DNA from: an uncultured Oscillospiraceae bacterium
GTDB taxonomy: Bacteria > Bacillota > Clostridia > Oscillospirales > Oscillospiraceae
DNA length: 33,178 bases
Direction: 5' to 3'
Assembly (NCBI GenBank): GCA_947629915.1
Contig: CANRFN010000051.1
Location: 1 to 33,178 of the forward strand
Positions 9,001-16,232 of this stretch are shown here, in pieces. A program made the translations under genes and the position numbers. Positions within the stretch are counted from its first letter, which is position 1; every line of letters begins with the position of its first letter. The notes below the pieces were generated by a model. The model was given only the letters and a program-made list of their open reading frames with translations. It was not told where the DNA came from and did no database searches.

Positions 9001-10474
9001 CGAAGAATACAACGCAAAACCCGGGGAACTGACCCACGACTTTGCTACCCGCGAAACCCTCGTCCCAACAAGAGAACACTACCTGTTCAAGGGCTGGTCT
9101 CTCGAGCAGGATGGGTCTGAAATCGTGAAGCATGTCAGAGCAAGTTTCCTGAGCCCGGACAAGGTGGCTTATGCAGTTTGGGAGGCCGTGCAGTACACCG
9201 TTACCTACGAGGACGGCGTGCATGGCGCAGCCTTTGACACCCAGGCGAATGACCGCGTCTTCGGCGATGAGATGCCTGGTTTTGAAGGGACACCTTCTCG
9301 CCAGGGCTATGTCTTCAAAGGTTGGGATTCTACGGTAGCTGATACTGTCACAGGCAACGTGACCTATACCGCTACGTGGGGTCTGGACGCGAACAACAAC
9401 GGCGAGGATGACGCGACTGAGACAAAGTACACCGTGACCTACACGGACGGTGTCGAGGACGAGGAAGTTTTCCAGGATCAGGGGCACAAAGACCAACTGT
9501 CTGGCACATCCACACCGCGCTATACCAATAATCCTGATCTCGCCGCCATGGCATTGGACGATGAGGCGGAGATCCCCGTCCGCGAAGGTTACACATTTAC
9601 AGGTTGGTCCCCCGAAGTGGAAGAGACCGTGACCGGCAACGTGACCTATGTCGCACAATGGGAGAAGAATCCCGTCATCGCCCCTGGCCAGACCGATCCC
9701 GAGCCCAGCAACCCTGGCAGCGGGGAAGGCGCAGACGATCCCGAGCTGTCCGCTTCTGGTGATGGTGATGGTGAGGGCGAGGCCTATCCTGAACCCACCA
9801 ATCCGGGTCTCAGCACTCCTGAACCCACCACCCCGAGTCCCAGCAACCCTGAACCCACCAATCCGAATCCCAGCAACCCCAGCGGCGAAGGCGAAGAAGA
9901 CAATCCTGGCACCGATCCGAGTGAACCGGAAGAGAGCCAAGACGGTGAGCCCAGTGATGTGACGGATATCCCCGCGATGGATTCCCCGGAACGCGCCGGC
10001 AACGAGAGCGATCCCAGCACGCCGGACAACGATGTTCCTGCTACTCCGAACACCCAGGAAACTCCGAATGCACCTATCTCAATGGGCACCCCCGCAACTC
10101 CGGCTGCGCCCGTGGTGATTCCGGGCAACGATCTCCCGCTGGCAAGCATCCCGGAGGTTCCTGGTGATGCAGACACCGATACCGATGCAGGCGCAGATAT
10201 CCCCGAGGTCGATCCTCCGCTGGCAGACATTCCTGGTGCCGATGCAGATGCTGACGCAGATACAGATGCAGACCTCCCGGATGAGAACCCTCCTCTGGCG
10301 AACAACCCGGTTGCTGCTGGCAACGAGGAAGCCAATGAGAGCGCCAACACTGACGTAGATCCTGAGGCGGACGCCAATGTTACTGAGGATGCAGACGCCG
10401 ATCTCTCCGATGAGGACGTCCCGATGGGTGATGCAAGCTCCGAGGACAACGATGATCCGGACACAAATCTTTGA
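6053..10474 (+). CDS. Large repeat-containing cell-wall adhesin (interrupted)
   Basis: Body of a secreted surface protein, 1473 codons from the first ATG; the frame is open from 5990 and the authentic start is at 5894. Segments in order: an N-terminal domain to about 6370; a MucBP-like module (about 6380-6590); InlB-B/SHIRT-like beta modules (6595-7120); a DUF11-type domain (7140-7475, SITKTAD...TITDTLPAG); two near-identical 190-residue units, each a Cna-B/DUF5979-like domain plus an InlB-B repeat (7485-8624); a third prealbumin-like domain (8630-8915); three more InlB-B repeats with xGYxFxGW motifs (8936-9660); and a Pro/Asp/Glu/Ser-rich stalk with PEPTNP and DADADTDAD repeats (9661-10474). 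The reading stops at 10474, yet a sorting-signal-like sequence follows in another frame. Expression is controlled by the c-di-GMP riboswitch. Without readthrough and frameshift the product would be neither exported nor anchored, so it is probably a pseudogene or in an off state. Confidence 0.85.
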   Translation: MRRFSNTSGYITIGAITINCSEVRNMEERPSGASGATSDNYGVRSYVNSHRGQIQYLNEEFWRATGINKAEIDWGSATLVKSDGANDYVNNGTNCWHLDATLNINKSTTVTVHYVDESERQIQDPFTLEVFTNTYDVGYRVPASLTTSDGTEYELVRTVGYVVGATNGKDVTITAHYTAKAYTVTYRWDNAPAGVRLPEGQEGLRRNAIHIVAERPEDVIEEDKYGNELGRWVFDGWYLDGAMVEGALAITGNTILTGTWTYQETHTAESYDHQVKYEWSGEVPSNAGVLPGSKTVRQGNTYTMADAPTGTVEVREGNDKVEYTVEGWYNEAGERVTGEMKMGDKDVTYYGEWHRTVAKDHYKPALSITKTADQAEAAPGAFVTFTITVENSGDADATGVTITDTLPAGLVNVFGTALEWDDVTIAAGDTWKKEVSGIMVAENAAGTLTNTATVRGNGVVKGTDTATVTVDPSDHEQPDNTFALTVIKKVEGNPPQSDTFDFEVIVDGAKWTEQIKAGERFTVEMTEGQTFSVTEVNIPEGYTTDNGNIAGIAPSGSREVTVTNTYEAPKAPEETANAFELNYHYNVDGVAEPKFPAMPVDETVSTANISHVFTVSGIAPYREGYTFLGWATSSDATAPEFHAKDTVTASVLKPVIDLYAVWQANDSSSQTFTLTVTKLVEGNPPQSDTFDFEVVVDGAKWTEQIKAGECFTVTMTEGQTFSVTEVNIPDGYTTEHGNIAGIAPSGSREVTVTNTYEAQKAPEETTNTFKLRYHYNVDGIEEPKFPAMPVDETVSTANISHVFTVSGIAPYREGYTFLGWSRDKNATVPEVHAKGILTASIFSAKEIDLYAVWKGNDSETYTLTLRKHVVGEDCDPAATSFIVVTKDGVVVKEGRLADGEDLVVEGLKADDKVLVSEREVLEGYTSNIGADGMTVAMEGRDQTVHVINRYEEQHTPADPTYTFTLTYDANGGAFAEADREETFEEYNAKPGELTHDFATRETLVPTREHYLFKGWSLEQDGSEIVKHVRASFLSPDKVAYAVWEAVQYTVTYEDGVHGAAFDTQANDRVFGDEMPGFEGTPSRQGYVFKGWDSTVADTVTGNVTYTATWGLDANNNGEDDATETKYTVTYTDGVEDEEVFQDQGHKDQLSGTSTPRYTNNPDLAAMALDDEAEIPVREGYTFTGWSPEVEETVTGNVTYVAQWEKNPVIAPGQTDPEPSNPGSGEGADDPELSASGDGDGEGEAYPEPTNPGLSTPEPTTPSPSNPEPTNPNPSNPSGEGEEDNPGTDPSEPEESQDGEPSDVTDIPAMDSPERAGNESDPSTPDNDVPATPNTQETPNAPISMGTPATPAAPVVIPGNDLPLASIPEVPGDADTDTDAGADIPEVDPPLADIPGADADADADTDADLPDENPPLANNPVAAGNEEANESANTDVDPEADANVTEDADADLSDEDVPMGDASSEDNDDPDTNL
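7485..8624 (+). repeat. Tandem 570-bp in-frame repeat within the adhesin
   Basis: Two direct copies with a period of 570 bases (190 codons); for example TTGAGGGCAA at 7521 recurs at 8091. The first half of each unit, the Cna-B/DUF5979-like domain, is almost identical at DNA level, which points to recent duplication or gene conversion. The second half is a less conserved InlB-B repeat. Confidence 0.9.
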
Positions 10475-10572
10475 TGGGATTGTTCCCCTGGACAGCGCTC
10501 CCCAGACCGGAGACAACTCCAGAGCAGTCATCTGGGCAGGCCTCCTGATCCTCTCCCTCTTGGAGCGTTTCG
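10475..10572 (+). other. Out-of-frame sortase sorting signal of the adhesin
   Basis: Read one frame off from the adhesin, the bases after its stop encode VPLDSAPQTGDNSRAVIWAG followed by LLILSLL: a P-x-TGD sorting motif and a hydrophobic stretch, the usual end of a sortase substrate. Removing one base near 10470 would join it to the stalk. The expected basic tail is not in this frame; SMSLGTGIGFGEKR appears in the next frame, so a second shift or a junction with the convergent gene is likely. Confidence 0.65.
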
Positions 10573-11313
10573 ATGTCGCTGGGCACCGGGATAGGTTTTG
10601 GAGAAAAGCGGTATGTCTCTCTCGGCGTTCTTCAGTTCCAGATCCCATTCGCCTACATCTATGGGCGGGATCTCATCGTATCCCCACTGGAAGACCGCGG
10701 CGAAGGCGTCCAATACGGTTTTTGCCGCGGCGGGGTCGATCTTGCGGCGCTTTTCTCGGGCTTTCTTGGGCGATCCATCTGCATTGCATGTGTATGCGGC
10801 GAACAGCACGCCGCCTGTGTCCGAGATGGTGAGCCGCTGCTCTACCTCTACATCCGGTGGAGGGACTGGGCCATAGCCGGCGTTTTCCGATACGATTCGG
10901 ACTCGCTTCAGGGTGCCGTGAAAGTGATAGGGATCCTGCTCCGTCCGGGGATCCGGGCCCGTGAGGCAGGCCAGCTGGTGGAGGGCGATGAGAAACCAGA
11001 TCCGGTTCTCAGAGTTCAAGATGTTCTCCGGAATGCCCCAGTGGGTGTGATAGCAGTACTGAGAGATCACCGCAGAACCCAGCAGAGGGATGTCTGTGAT
11101 GCCGCCGATCACAGACTGCAGCGCCTCGAAATCGTGGAAAGCCTGGGGATATCGTTCGCAAAAGGCGTGGCCGCAGTCCATCTCAAAGCCAAGGGCCAGC
11201 CCCTCGTCCAACATGGAGCCGTCCAAAAGCTCGCGGAGGGGAATGTGGGTGTTCTGAAACTGATAGTACCACTTCGAAGCGTACGCGTGAATGGCGTTCT
11301 GGTCTGCCATCAT
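10528..11313 (-). CDS. Protein of unknown function downstream of AraC regulator
   Basis: As read, 261 residues from ATG at 11313, which follows AGAGG by eight bases; an ATG immediately after it is also possible. I do not recognise the family. It is soluble, with no signal or membrane segment, rich in aromatic residues in the first half (ASKWYYQFQNT, SQYCYHTHWG) and ending in a region with acidic and aromatic residues (YDEIPPIDVGEWDLELKNAE). After LELKNAE the frame turns into an arginine-rich, low-complexity tail antisense to the adhesin sorting signal, while another frame continues with ETYRFSPKPIPVPSD. A one-base deletion within GAGAGAGA would restore that continuation, so the C-terminus is probably frameshifted. 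It follows the araC-type gene by 62 bases and is likely co-transcribed. Confidence 0.6.
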   Translation of the reverse strand: MMADQNAIHAYASKWYYQFQNTHIPLRELLDGSMLDEGLALGFEMDCGHAFCERYPQAFHDFEALQSVIGGITDIPLLGSAVISQYCYHTHWGIPENILNSENRIWFLIALHQLACLTGPDPRTEQDPYHFHGTLKRVRIVSENAGYGPVPPPDVEVEQRLTISDTGGVLFAAYTCNADGSPKKAREKRRKIDPAAAKTVLDAFAAVFQWGYDEIPPIDVGEWDLELKNAERDIPLFSKTYPGAQRHRNAPRGRGSGGLPR

Positions 11314-11375
11314 CGGAGATCCCTCTTTCTCCTCTGGTGTAGGGTGAATGCTGCTCTGGCATAGACAACTCTTGT

Positions 11376-12209
11376 CTATCCCTGCTTCCGATACGCCCTG
11401 GGGGTAACCCCATAGCGCTTTTTGAAGGCGTCCTTGAAGTAGTTGGAGTCCGAGAACCCGCACCGCAGGGCGATGTCTGTCACGGTGTCTGTGGTGGAGA
11501 CCAACTCGTGGGCGGCGTGCTGGAGCCGGGTGAACATCAGGTACTCATGGATGCCGATGCCGGCGGAACTGCGGAATTTGCGGCTGAGGTAGTTGGGACT
11601 GTACCCCGCGGCCCCGGCGATGTCTACCGCGGTGATGGGGTCCATGTAGTGCTCCGTGATGTACTGGGCCGCCTGGACGATCTGCCGGTCTGTGGTGTGG
11701 ATCTCGGAGGGGATGTCCCCGGGGAAGAAGCACTCCCTGCTGCTGAGCAGGAAGAGCTCCTGCAGCAGAGCGTGGAGCATGAGCCCGGACCGGCTGTCTT
11801 GAATGCGCCCCTCGGCCACCATCCGCTGGAGGTGCTCTGCCATCCGAGGGCGAAAGGCCTCCGGGGCCTGAAAGATCCGGGTGGATGCGAAGAACGCCTC
11901 CTGGCCGGGGAGCAGGTCTACCACCGGCTGGGTGAGATCCTTGCGCTGGAAGTACAGGGTGTCCCTTCTGCAGTTGCTGAGGTAGCGGGTGTAGTGGAAG
12001 ACGTCCGGGGGAATCAGAATAAAGTCCCCCTCGCGGATGTCGTACATGCTGTTTGCAATGAAGACCCGGCAGCTGCCGCTCTCCACGTAGAAGATCTCGA
12101 TGAACTCATGGCAGTGGGGGTGGGGCATCACAAACCCCGCATCCCGGACGGCCGTGTTGGCAAAGATGCCATCCTTCCGCACTCTGCTGTTGGCATGGCG
12201 CTCTCCCAT
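11376..12209 (-). CDS. AraC family transcriptional regulator with cupin sensor
   Basis: 277-residue one-component regulator. The N-terminal half is a cupin-like sensor fold (MPHPHCHEFIEIFYVESG from about residue 28 and GDFILIPPDVFHYTRY), as in AraC proteins that sense sugars or metabolites. The C-terminal 100 residues carry the two helix-turn-helix motifs of the family (AVDIAGAAGYSPNYLSRKFR, then VTDIALRCGFSDSNYFKDAF with KKRYGVTPRAYR). AGGAGGT stands seven bases before the ATG. It is transcribed divergently from the oxidoreductase and MATE genes across a 122-base intergenic region, so it most likely regulates them and itself. The inducer is unknown. Confidence 0.92.
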   Translation of the reverse strand: MGERHANSRVRKDGIFANTAVRDAGFVMPHPHCHEFIEIFYVESGSCRVFIANSMYDIREGDFILIPPDVFHYTRYLSNCRRDTLYFQRKDLTQPVVDLLPGQEAFFASTRIFQAPEAFRPRMAEHLQRMVAEGRIQDSRSGLMLHALLQELFLLSSRECFFPGDIPSEIHTTDRQIVQAAQYITEHYMDPITAVDIAGAAGYSPNYLSRKFRSSAGIGIHEYLMFTRLQHAAHELVSTTDTVTDIALRCGFSDSNYFKDAFKKRYGVTPRAYRKQG

Positions 12210-12253
12210 GTCCGCACCTCCTGTGGGTGTTGGTAAATCGGTATTTCCCCGCT

Positions 12254-12282
12254 ATCATAATCGAAAATCGCTGGAATTGCAA
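12254..12282 (-). promoter_or_regulatory. Promoter of the araC-type gene
   Basis: On the minus strand TTGCAA (12277-12282) and TATGAT (12254-12259) are 17 bases apart, about 45 bases upstream of the regulator start. A dyad CGGTA-CCA-TACCG (12292-12304) lies between this promoter and the oxidoreductase start and is a candidate binding site. Confidence 0.5.
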
Positions 12283-12331
12283 GAAAAACTGCGGTACCAT
12301 ACCGGGGATTTTTGGGAGGAGAGGCGAGCCC

Positions 12332-13309
12332 ATGCATTGGGGGATCCTGGCCACCGGCACCATCGCATCCAAGTTCGCCAGCACCGTCTCTGCCATGGCG
12401 GCAGAGGGGGAGAAACTCATTGCAGTGGGGTCTCGGGACCTGGCCAAGGCGGAGGCCTTTGCCAGCCAATACGGAGATGTCCGGGCATATGGCTCTTATG
12501 AGGCACTGCTCCAGGACCCAGACGTGGACGCGGTGTACATCGCCACGCCCAACAACCTGCACTTCGAGAATACCATGCGGTGCCTGAATGCCGGCAAGCA
12601 TGTGCTCTGCGAGAAACCCTTTACCACCTGCGCACGAGATGCGGAGATCCTGTACCGCACCGCGGCGGAGAAGGGACGCTTCGTGATGGAGGCTTTCTGG
12701 ATTCGCTTTTTGCCGCTCTATCAGCAGCTTTTGCGCCGCATTGCAAACGGGGAGTTCGGCAAGCTCCGGTATGTCCGCTGCGAGTACGGCTTTGTGGCCA
12801 AAGGTGCCCGCCGGGAGCGCAAGTTCCTGCCGGAACTGGGCGGCGGCGCCCTTCTGGACATCGGCATATACAACCTGGGCTTTCTCCGCATGCTCACCGG
12901 CCAAAACCCGGTCTCCTTTACCACCGAGATGCAGCGGAACGAGTACGGGACGGACCAGTTCAGCGTCCTCCAGCTCCGCTATCCCGGGGACGTGATGGCC
13001 CATTCCATGCAGGCCATCGGGGTCCAGACCAACCGGTATGCGGTGCTCTATTGCGACAAGGCCGCCATCGAGCTCCCGGACTTCCAGGGGGCTTACACCA
13101 TGATCATCCACTACGCAGACGGCAGCGAGCAGACTGTGCACTGCCCGCCGGAGATCAACGGGTTCGAGTACGAGATCCGTGAGGTCTCCCGCTGTGTCCG
13201 GGAGGGCAAGACCTGCAGCGCTGTCTTCCCGCCGGCAGACAGCATCGCCACCATCCAGCTGATGGACCAGATCCGCGCCAATTGGGAGATGACATTCCCC
13301 TATGAATAA
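12332..13309 (+). CDS. Gfo/Idh/MocA family NAD(P)-dependent oxidoreductase
   Basis: 325-residue oxidoreductase. The start at 12332 is chosen because AGGAG precedes it and the Rossmann fold begins at once. The nucleotide-binding motif is slightly altered (GILATGTIA, residues 4-12). The family signature EKP (94-96) and the C-terminal fold with GGGALLDIGIYNL (about 170-182) follow. The overall pattern is closest to the dihydrodiol/xylose dehydrogenase branch, which oxidises a sugar or cyclic diol with NAD(P). The substrate cannot be predicted. The stop overlaps the start of the MATE transporter gene by eight bases, so the two are translationally coupled. The divergent AraC regulator points to an inducible metabolite-handling unit. 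Confidence 0.92.
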   Translation: MHWGILATGTIASKFASTVSAMAAEGEKLIAVGSRDLAKAEAFASQYGDVRAYGSYEALLQDPDVDAVYIATPNNLHFENTMRCLNAGKHVLCEKPFTTCARDAEILYRTAAEKGRFVMEAFWIRFLPLYQQLLRRIANGEFGKLRYVRCEYGFVAKGARRERKFLPELGGGALLDIGIYNLGFLRMLTGQNPVSFTTEMQRNEYGTDQFSVLQLRYPGDVMAHSMQAIGVQTNRYAVLYCDKAAIELPDFQGAYTMIIHYADGSEQTVHCPPEINGFEYEIREVSRCVREGKTCSAVFPPADSIATIQLMDQIRANWEMTFPYE

Positions 13310-14777
13310 GCAGACGGGGACCCTTGCTCAGAAAAAGTACACCCTCTTCACCCCGCGGCAGCTTCTGTGGCTCATCGTCCCCATTGTGATCGAACAGATC
13401 TTCTCCACGTCCCTGGGCTTTGTGGACTCCCTTCTGGTGTCCAACATGCCGGGGACCGAGGCGCTGCGGAGCAATGCCAGCAACGCCATCGGCAACGTGG
13501 ACTACATCAACCACTTTATCATCCAGCTGTTCTCCGCCTTTGCCACCGGCGGCTCCATCGTGACATCCCAGATGCTGGGCGCCGGAGACAAGGAGGGGGC
13601 CAACAAGGTGGCAAAGCAGCTTTTGATGCTGGTGACCTTCCTGTCCCTTGGCATCTGCGGGGTGTGCCTCATCCTGAACCGGCCTATCCTCCGCCTCTTC
13701 TACGGCAATGTGGCGGACTCCACCTTCGCCTATCAGCGGACATACTTCTACGTAACGGCGGCATCCTTCCCCTTTATCGGGGTATTCAATGCCGCAGCCG
13801 CCCTCTTGCGGGCCCAGCGGAAGAGCGTCTCTTCCATGACAAGCGCCGCCATGAGCTGCACCATGAACATTGTGCTGGACGCGTTCTTCCTCTTCGTGTT
13901 GAAGCTGGGGGTTCTTGGCGCTGCCCTGGCCACCCTCTTCTGCCGGATCATCCCGGCGGTGTACCTCCTCTACCTCCTGCAGAACAAGCGCAACACCGTC
14001 TCCGTCCGGCTCTTCGAGAGGTTCCGCTTCGATCCCCAGATGCTCCACGCCATCCTGAAGCTGGCCATCCCCAGCGGCGTGGAGAGCAGTCTCTTTCAGC
14101 TGGGCAAGCTCTTCACCAACACCTTCGTGAACATCGGCGTCTATGCCACCGGGCCCCACAGCCTGCCGCGGGTAAACGAGGCGGGGGAGCTCATCCACAT
14201 CAACATCCAGGCCAACGGCAACACCATCGCCAACCAGGTGAACAACTTCTCCTCTGTGGTGGGCAGCGGCATCGGCACTGCCTGCCTCACCGTGATCGGC
14301 CAGAGCGTGGGCGCCGGGGACCCGGACCAGGTCCGCCACTACATGAAGCGGATGCTGATCCTGTCCTATATCGCCAACGGGATCTGTGTGGGATTGATCC
14401 TCCTCTTCATGCCCGCCATCACCGACCTCTACGGCTACACGGAAGAGGCGAAAGAGATCGCCCGGCACTGCCTCCGGTTCTGTCTCTCCTTCCAGTTCAT
14501 CACCTATCCGCTCTCCTTCACCATTCCCGGGATTTTGAAGGCCACCAGCGATGTGAAGTACGTCATGTGGGTGGCTGTGACGAGCATGTTTGTTACCCGG
14601 GTGGGCCTGGCATTTCTCCTCACCACAGATCTGATTCCCGGCATGCCCCAGCTCGGCGCCTTCGGGTACTGGGTAGGGATGTGCTCAGACTGGGTGGTGC
14701 GGTCTGTGTTCTTCTCCGCACGATTGCTCTCCGGGCGTTGGAGACGGGCCTCCGGACTGCTGAAGGAGCAGCAGTAG
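13302..14777 (+). CDS. MATE family efflux transporter
   Basis: 491-residue integral membrane protein with about twelve hydrophobic segments in two related halves, each opening with a typical MATE pattern (first half: PIVIEQIFSTSLGFVDSLLV; second half: AIPSGVESSLFQLGKLF). MATE proteins export drugs or metabolites using a Na+ or H+ gradient. An unusual hydrophilic stretch (about residues 284-310, GPHSLPRVNEAGELIHIN) sits in the first transmembrane region of the second half, as in some clostridial members. The gene overlaps the oxidoreductase by eight bases and is followed by a strong terminator, closing the operon. The product may export the substrate or product of the oxidoreductase; this is inference. 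Confidence 0.92.
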   Translation: MNKQTGTLAQKKYTLFTPRQLLWLIVPIVIEQIFSTSLGFVDSLLVSNMPGTEALRSNASNAIGNVDYINHFIIQLFSAFATGGSIVTSQMLGAGDKEGANKVAKQLLMLVTFLSLGICGVCLILNRPILRLFYGNVADSTFAYQRTYFYVTAASFPFIGVFNAAAALLRAQRKSVSSMTSAAMSCTMNIVLDAFFLFVLKLGVLGAALATLFCRIIPAVYLLYLLQNKRNTVSVRLFERFRFDPQMLHAILKLAIPSGVESSLFQLGKLFTNTFVNIGVYATGPHSLPRVNEAGELIHINIQANGNTIANQVNNFSSVVGSGIGTACLTVIGQSVGAGDPDQVRHYMKRMLILSYIANGICVGLILLFMPAITDLYGYTEEAKEIARHCLRFCLSFQFITYPLSFTIPGILKATSDVKYVMWVAVTSMFVTRVGLAFLLTTDLIPGMPQLGAFGYWVGMCSDWVVRSVFFSARLLSGRWRRASGLLKEQQ

Positions 14778-14840
14778 GGCCTGGGCCGATTCCCATACCT
14801 TCTCCCTGAGTGCCAACTGGGCACTTGCCTCCATACAAAC

Positions 14841-14876
14841 GGCAGCGGGCCGGCACGAGAGTGCCGGCCCGCTGCC
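14841..14876 (+). terminator. Terminator of the oxidoreductase-MATE operon
   Basis: A perfect 16-bp stem, GGCAGCGGGCCGGCAC (14841-14856) with its complement (14861-14876), closed by a GAGA tetraloop. It is followed by GTGTTAT and lies 64 bases after the MATE stop. The U-tract is weak but the stem is very stable. Confidence 0.75.
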
Positions 14877-15021
14877 GTGTTATGGGCGAGGGAGAGATGC
14901 GCTGGAAATACGCATCCTGCGGCCTGAAATGGTAATATTGTATTACATTTTTTTGCTGCGTACATTGTATCAAAACAAATTAAATATACTTAACTTTTAC
15001 GAGACAATCAAAATACAGCGA

Positions 15022-15050
15022 TTGACTTTTTGAATAATATAATATAGAAT
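15022..15050 (+). promoter_or_regulatory. Promoter of the stand-alone Rpn tail gene
   Basis: TTGACT (15022-15027), a 17-base A/T-rich spacer and TAGAAT (15045-15050). The region from about 14930 to 15070 is markedly A/T-rich, unlike the surroundings, so this promoter seems to have been joined to the truncated gene by recombination. Confidence 0.72.
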
Positions 15051-15110
15051 GGCGCACGAATTTAAACGCGAAGAAATCATGAATTTGGGAAAGAAGGGAA
15101 GGTGATCCCC

Positions 15111-15311
15111 GTGACAGAGGAATTGCCCAACTGGCACCTTCAGACGATTGCCAGAAGCGAAGCCAAAGGCAAGGCCGAGGGTAGGGCCGAGGGCAAGGAG
15201 GAGACCGCGAGGAACTTGTTCGCGATGGGCATGGACGATGCGTTCGTGTCCCAGGCTACCGGTCTGGACAGCAAGACCGTGAAGAAGATGCGGGCCTCCA
15301 TGTGCGCCTGA
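15111..15311 (+). CDS. Stand-alone Rpn C-terminal tail protein (possible nuclease inhibitor)
   Basis: 66-residue protein from GTG at 15111, with GGGAAGG eight bases upstream; GTG at 15102 would add three residues but has poor spacing. It aligns over its whole length with the last 70 residues of the nuclease at 16233 (LxxWHxQTIARS, a charged AEG-rich helix, DDAxVSxxTGLDxKTVKKxRASMC), being four residues shorter in the AEG repeat. No catalytic part is present; an in-frame stop (TAA at 15063) lies upstream. A good promoter sits just ahead and a terminator (15411-15442) behind, so it is a complete transcription unit rather than mere debris. By analogy with E. coli RpnA, where the C-terminal domain made from an internal start inhibits the full nuclease, it may act as an inhibitor. 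A non-functional relic is the alternative. Confidence 0.65.
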   Translation: MTEELPNWHLQTIARSEAKGKAEGRAEGKEETARNLFAMGMDDAFVSQATGLDSKTVKKMRASMCA

Positions 15312-15410
15312 GCCCGGCCGCCTGCTGGCCTCGGCGCTAGGGCGCTGTACTATGGACGGGCCGACAGGACAATACCCTGTCCCTTGTGCCCATGCCTGGT
15401 GGCAAAACGA

Positions 15411-15442
15411 GACTGCGGCGGCCTTTCGGGGACGCCGCAGTC
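15411..15442 (+). terminator. Terminator of the Rpn tail gene
   Basis: GACTGCGGCG (15411-15420) pairs with CGCCGCAGTC (15433-15442), followed by GCTTTCTG. The same hairpin occurs after the full-length nuclease at 17782-17817, so the 3' flank is part of the duplicated unit. Confidence 0.7.
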
Positions 15443-15533
15443 GCTTTCTGATCGGTGAGGACAAGATACTCGCCTAACTTAGAATACATGTCTGCTGTGA
15501 AGACCAACGAGAAAATCCTTGAGACAGGCTGGA

Positions 15534-15569
15534 TGAGTCCCGTTTATGGGACTCACCTCATGGTATACT
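15534..15569 (+). promoter_or_regulatory. Palindromic operator with extended -10, copy 1
   Basis: TGAGTCCC (15534-15541), GTTTAT, then GGGACTCA (15548-15555) form a perfect 8-bp dyad. Eight bases later comes TATACT (15564-15569) preceded by TGG, an extended -10. The dyad covers the -35 position, so a bound repressor would block this promoter. About 100 bases downstream also resemble the segment after copy 2, including GAGGCCTTT and a GGCAG element. No gene follows; the promoter runs into non-coding sequence. Confidence 0.6.
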
Positions 15570-15772
15570 TGCCGCATCAGGAGAGGAAGGGCAGCAATCG
15601 GGCACAGAGAGACGGAGGCCTTTCCGAGCTGGCGGCAGATACTCGAGAAGGTAAGCGAGGCGCAGACCGAGAAAGTGTTACGGGGGATGCCTCTGGTTGT
15701 GTAAAGACAAAGAGAGAATACGGCCGTTCGTTCCACTGCTGACATCGGCAAAAATTTTTTGAAAATCTGAGA

Positions 15773-15808
15773 TGAGTCCCATTTATGGGACTCACCCCGT
15801 GGTATACT
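15773..15808 (+). promoter_or_regulatory. Palindromic operator with extended -10, copy 2
   Basis: TGAGTCCC (15773-15780), ATTTAT, GGGACTCA (15787-15794), eight bases, then TGG-TATACT (TATACT at 15803-15808). Spacing and dyad are identical to copy 1, 239 bases upstream; the loop differs at one position. The leader after it (GAGGCCTTTTCAAGAATGGC) resembles GGCCTTCTTTAGAGAAGGC in the leader of the nuclease at 16233. Confidence 0.6.
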
Positions 15809-16084
15809 TGCCTCATCAGGAGAGAAGACCGAGGCTCGAACTAGTGTATGAGTGAGGCCTTTTCAAGAATGGCAGCACGGTCTGACTCGCGTGAGCGATG
15901 AAAGATATGCCAATGGAGGGATGCGTATGGGCTGATCTGGCGCGGCATGCAGCTTCCTGTGCATGCAAGCCGCTGAAAACGAACTACATAGTGTGTATGG
16001 CGATATGTTCCTGATCATATCACCGCTTTCCGAACCACGAGAACGGGAGCAGCTTTATTACCGGCGTCGCATGACAAATTCAGC
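15809..16084. other. Non-coding stretch before the Rpn nuclease promoter
   Basis: Apart from leader-like sequence just after the copy 2 promoter, I see nothing here that codes or folds convincingly. It is probably scrambled remains of Rpn gene leaders. Confidence 0.5.
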
Positions 16085-16113
16085 TTGACCACAGACCCTG
16101 CTTATGCTAGAAT
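16085..16113 (+). promoter_or_regulatory. Promoter of the Rpn-type nuclease gene
   Basis: TTGACC (16085-16090) and TAGAAT (16108-16113) are separated by exactly 17 bases and lie about 120 bases before the start codon. The leader contains a small hairpin, GCCTTCTTTAGAGAAGGC. Confidence 0.7.
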
Positions 16114-16232
16114 AGCATTGAGATAGGGAAGGAATTGCGCCGGAAGTATGGCCTTCTTTAGAGAAGGCAGCCAACTGACGACAGTATTCATGCACCCGGG
16201 ATAAGATGCTCCTCAAATGAAGAGGAGTACTT

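Noticed and set aside
5852..9940. A 1362-codon open frame on the minus strand opposite the adhesin
   Set aside because: It mirrors the codon pattern of the adhesin, shows no domain, crosses the riboswitch and has no ribosome binding site; the plus-strand frame has clear adhesin domains.
15534..15600. Hammerhead ribozyme because of GATGAGTCCC...GGGACTC
   Set aside because: The stem resembles stem II, but the required CGAAA and closing stems are absent; an operator-promoter explains the sequence and its duplicate better.
15455..15742. A 95-codon plus-strand gene
   Set aside because: It spans the palindromic promoter, has no ribosome binding site and no family resemblance.
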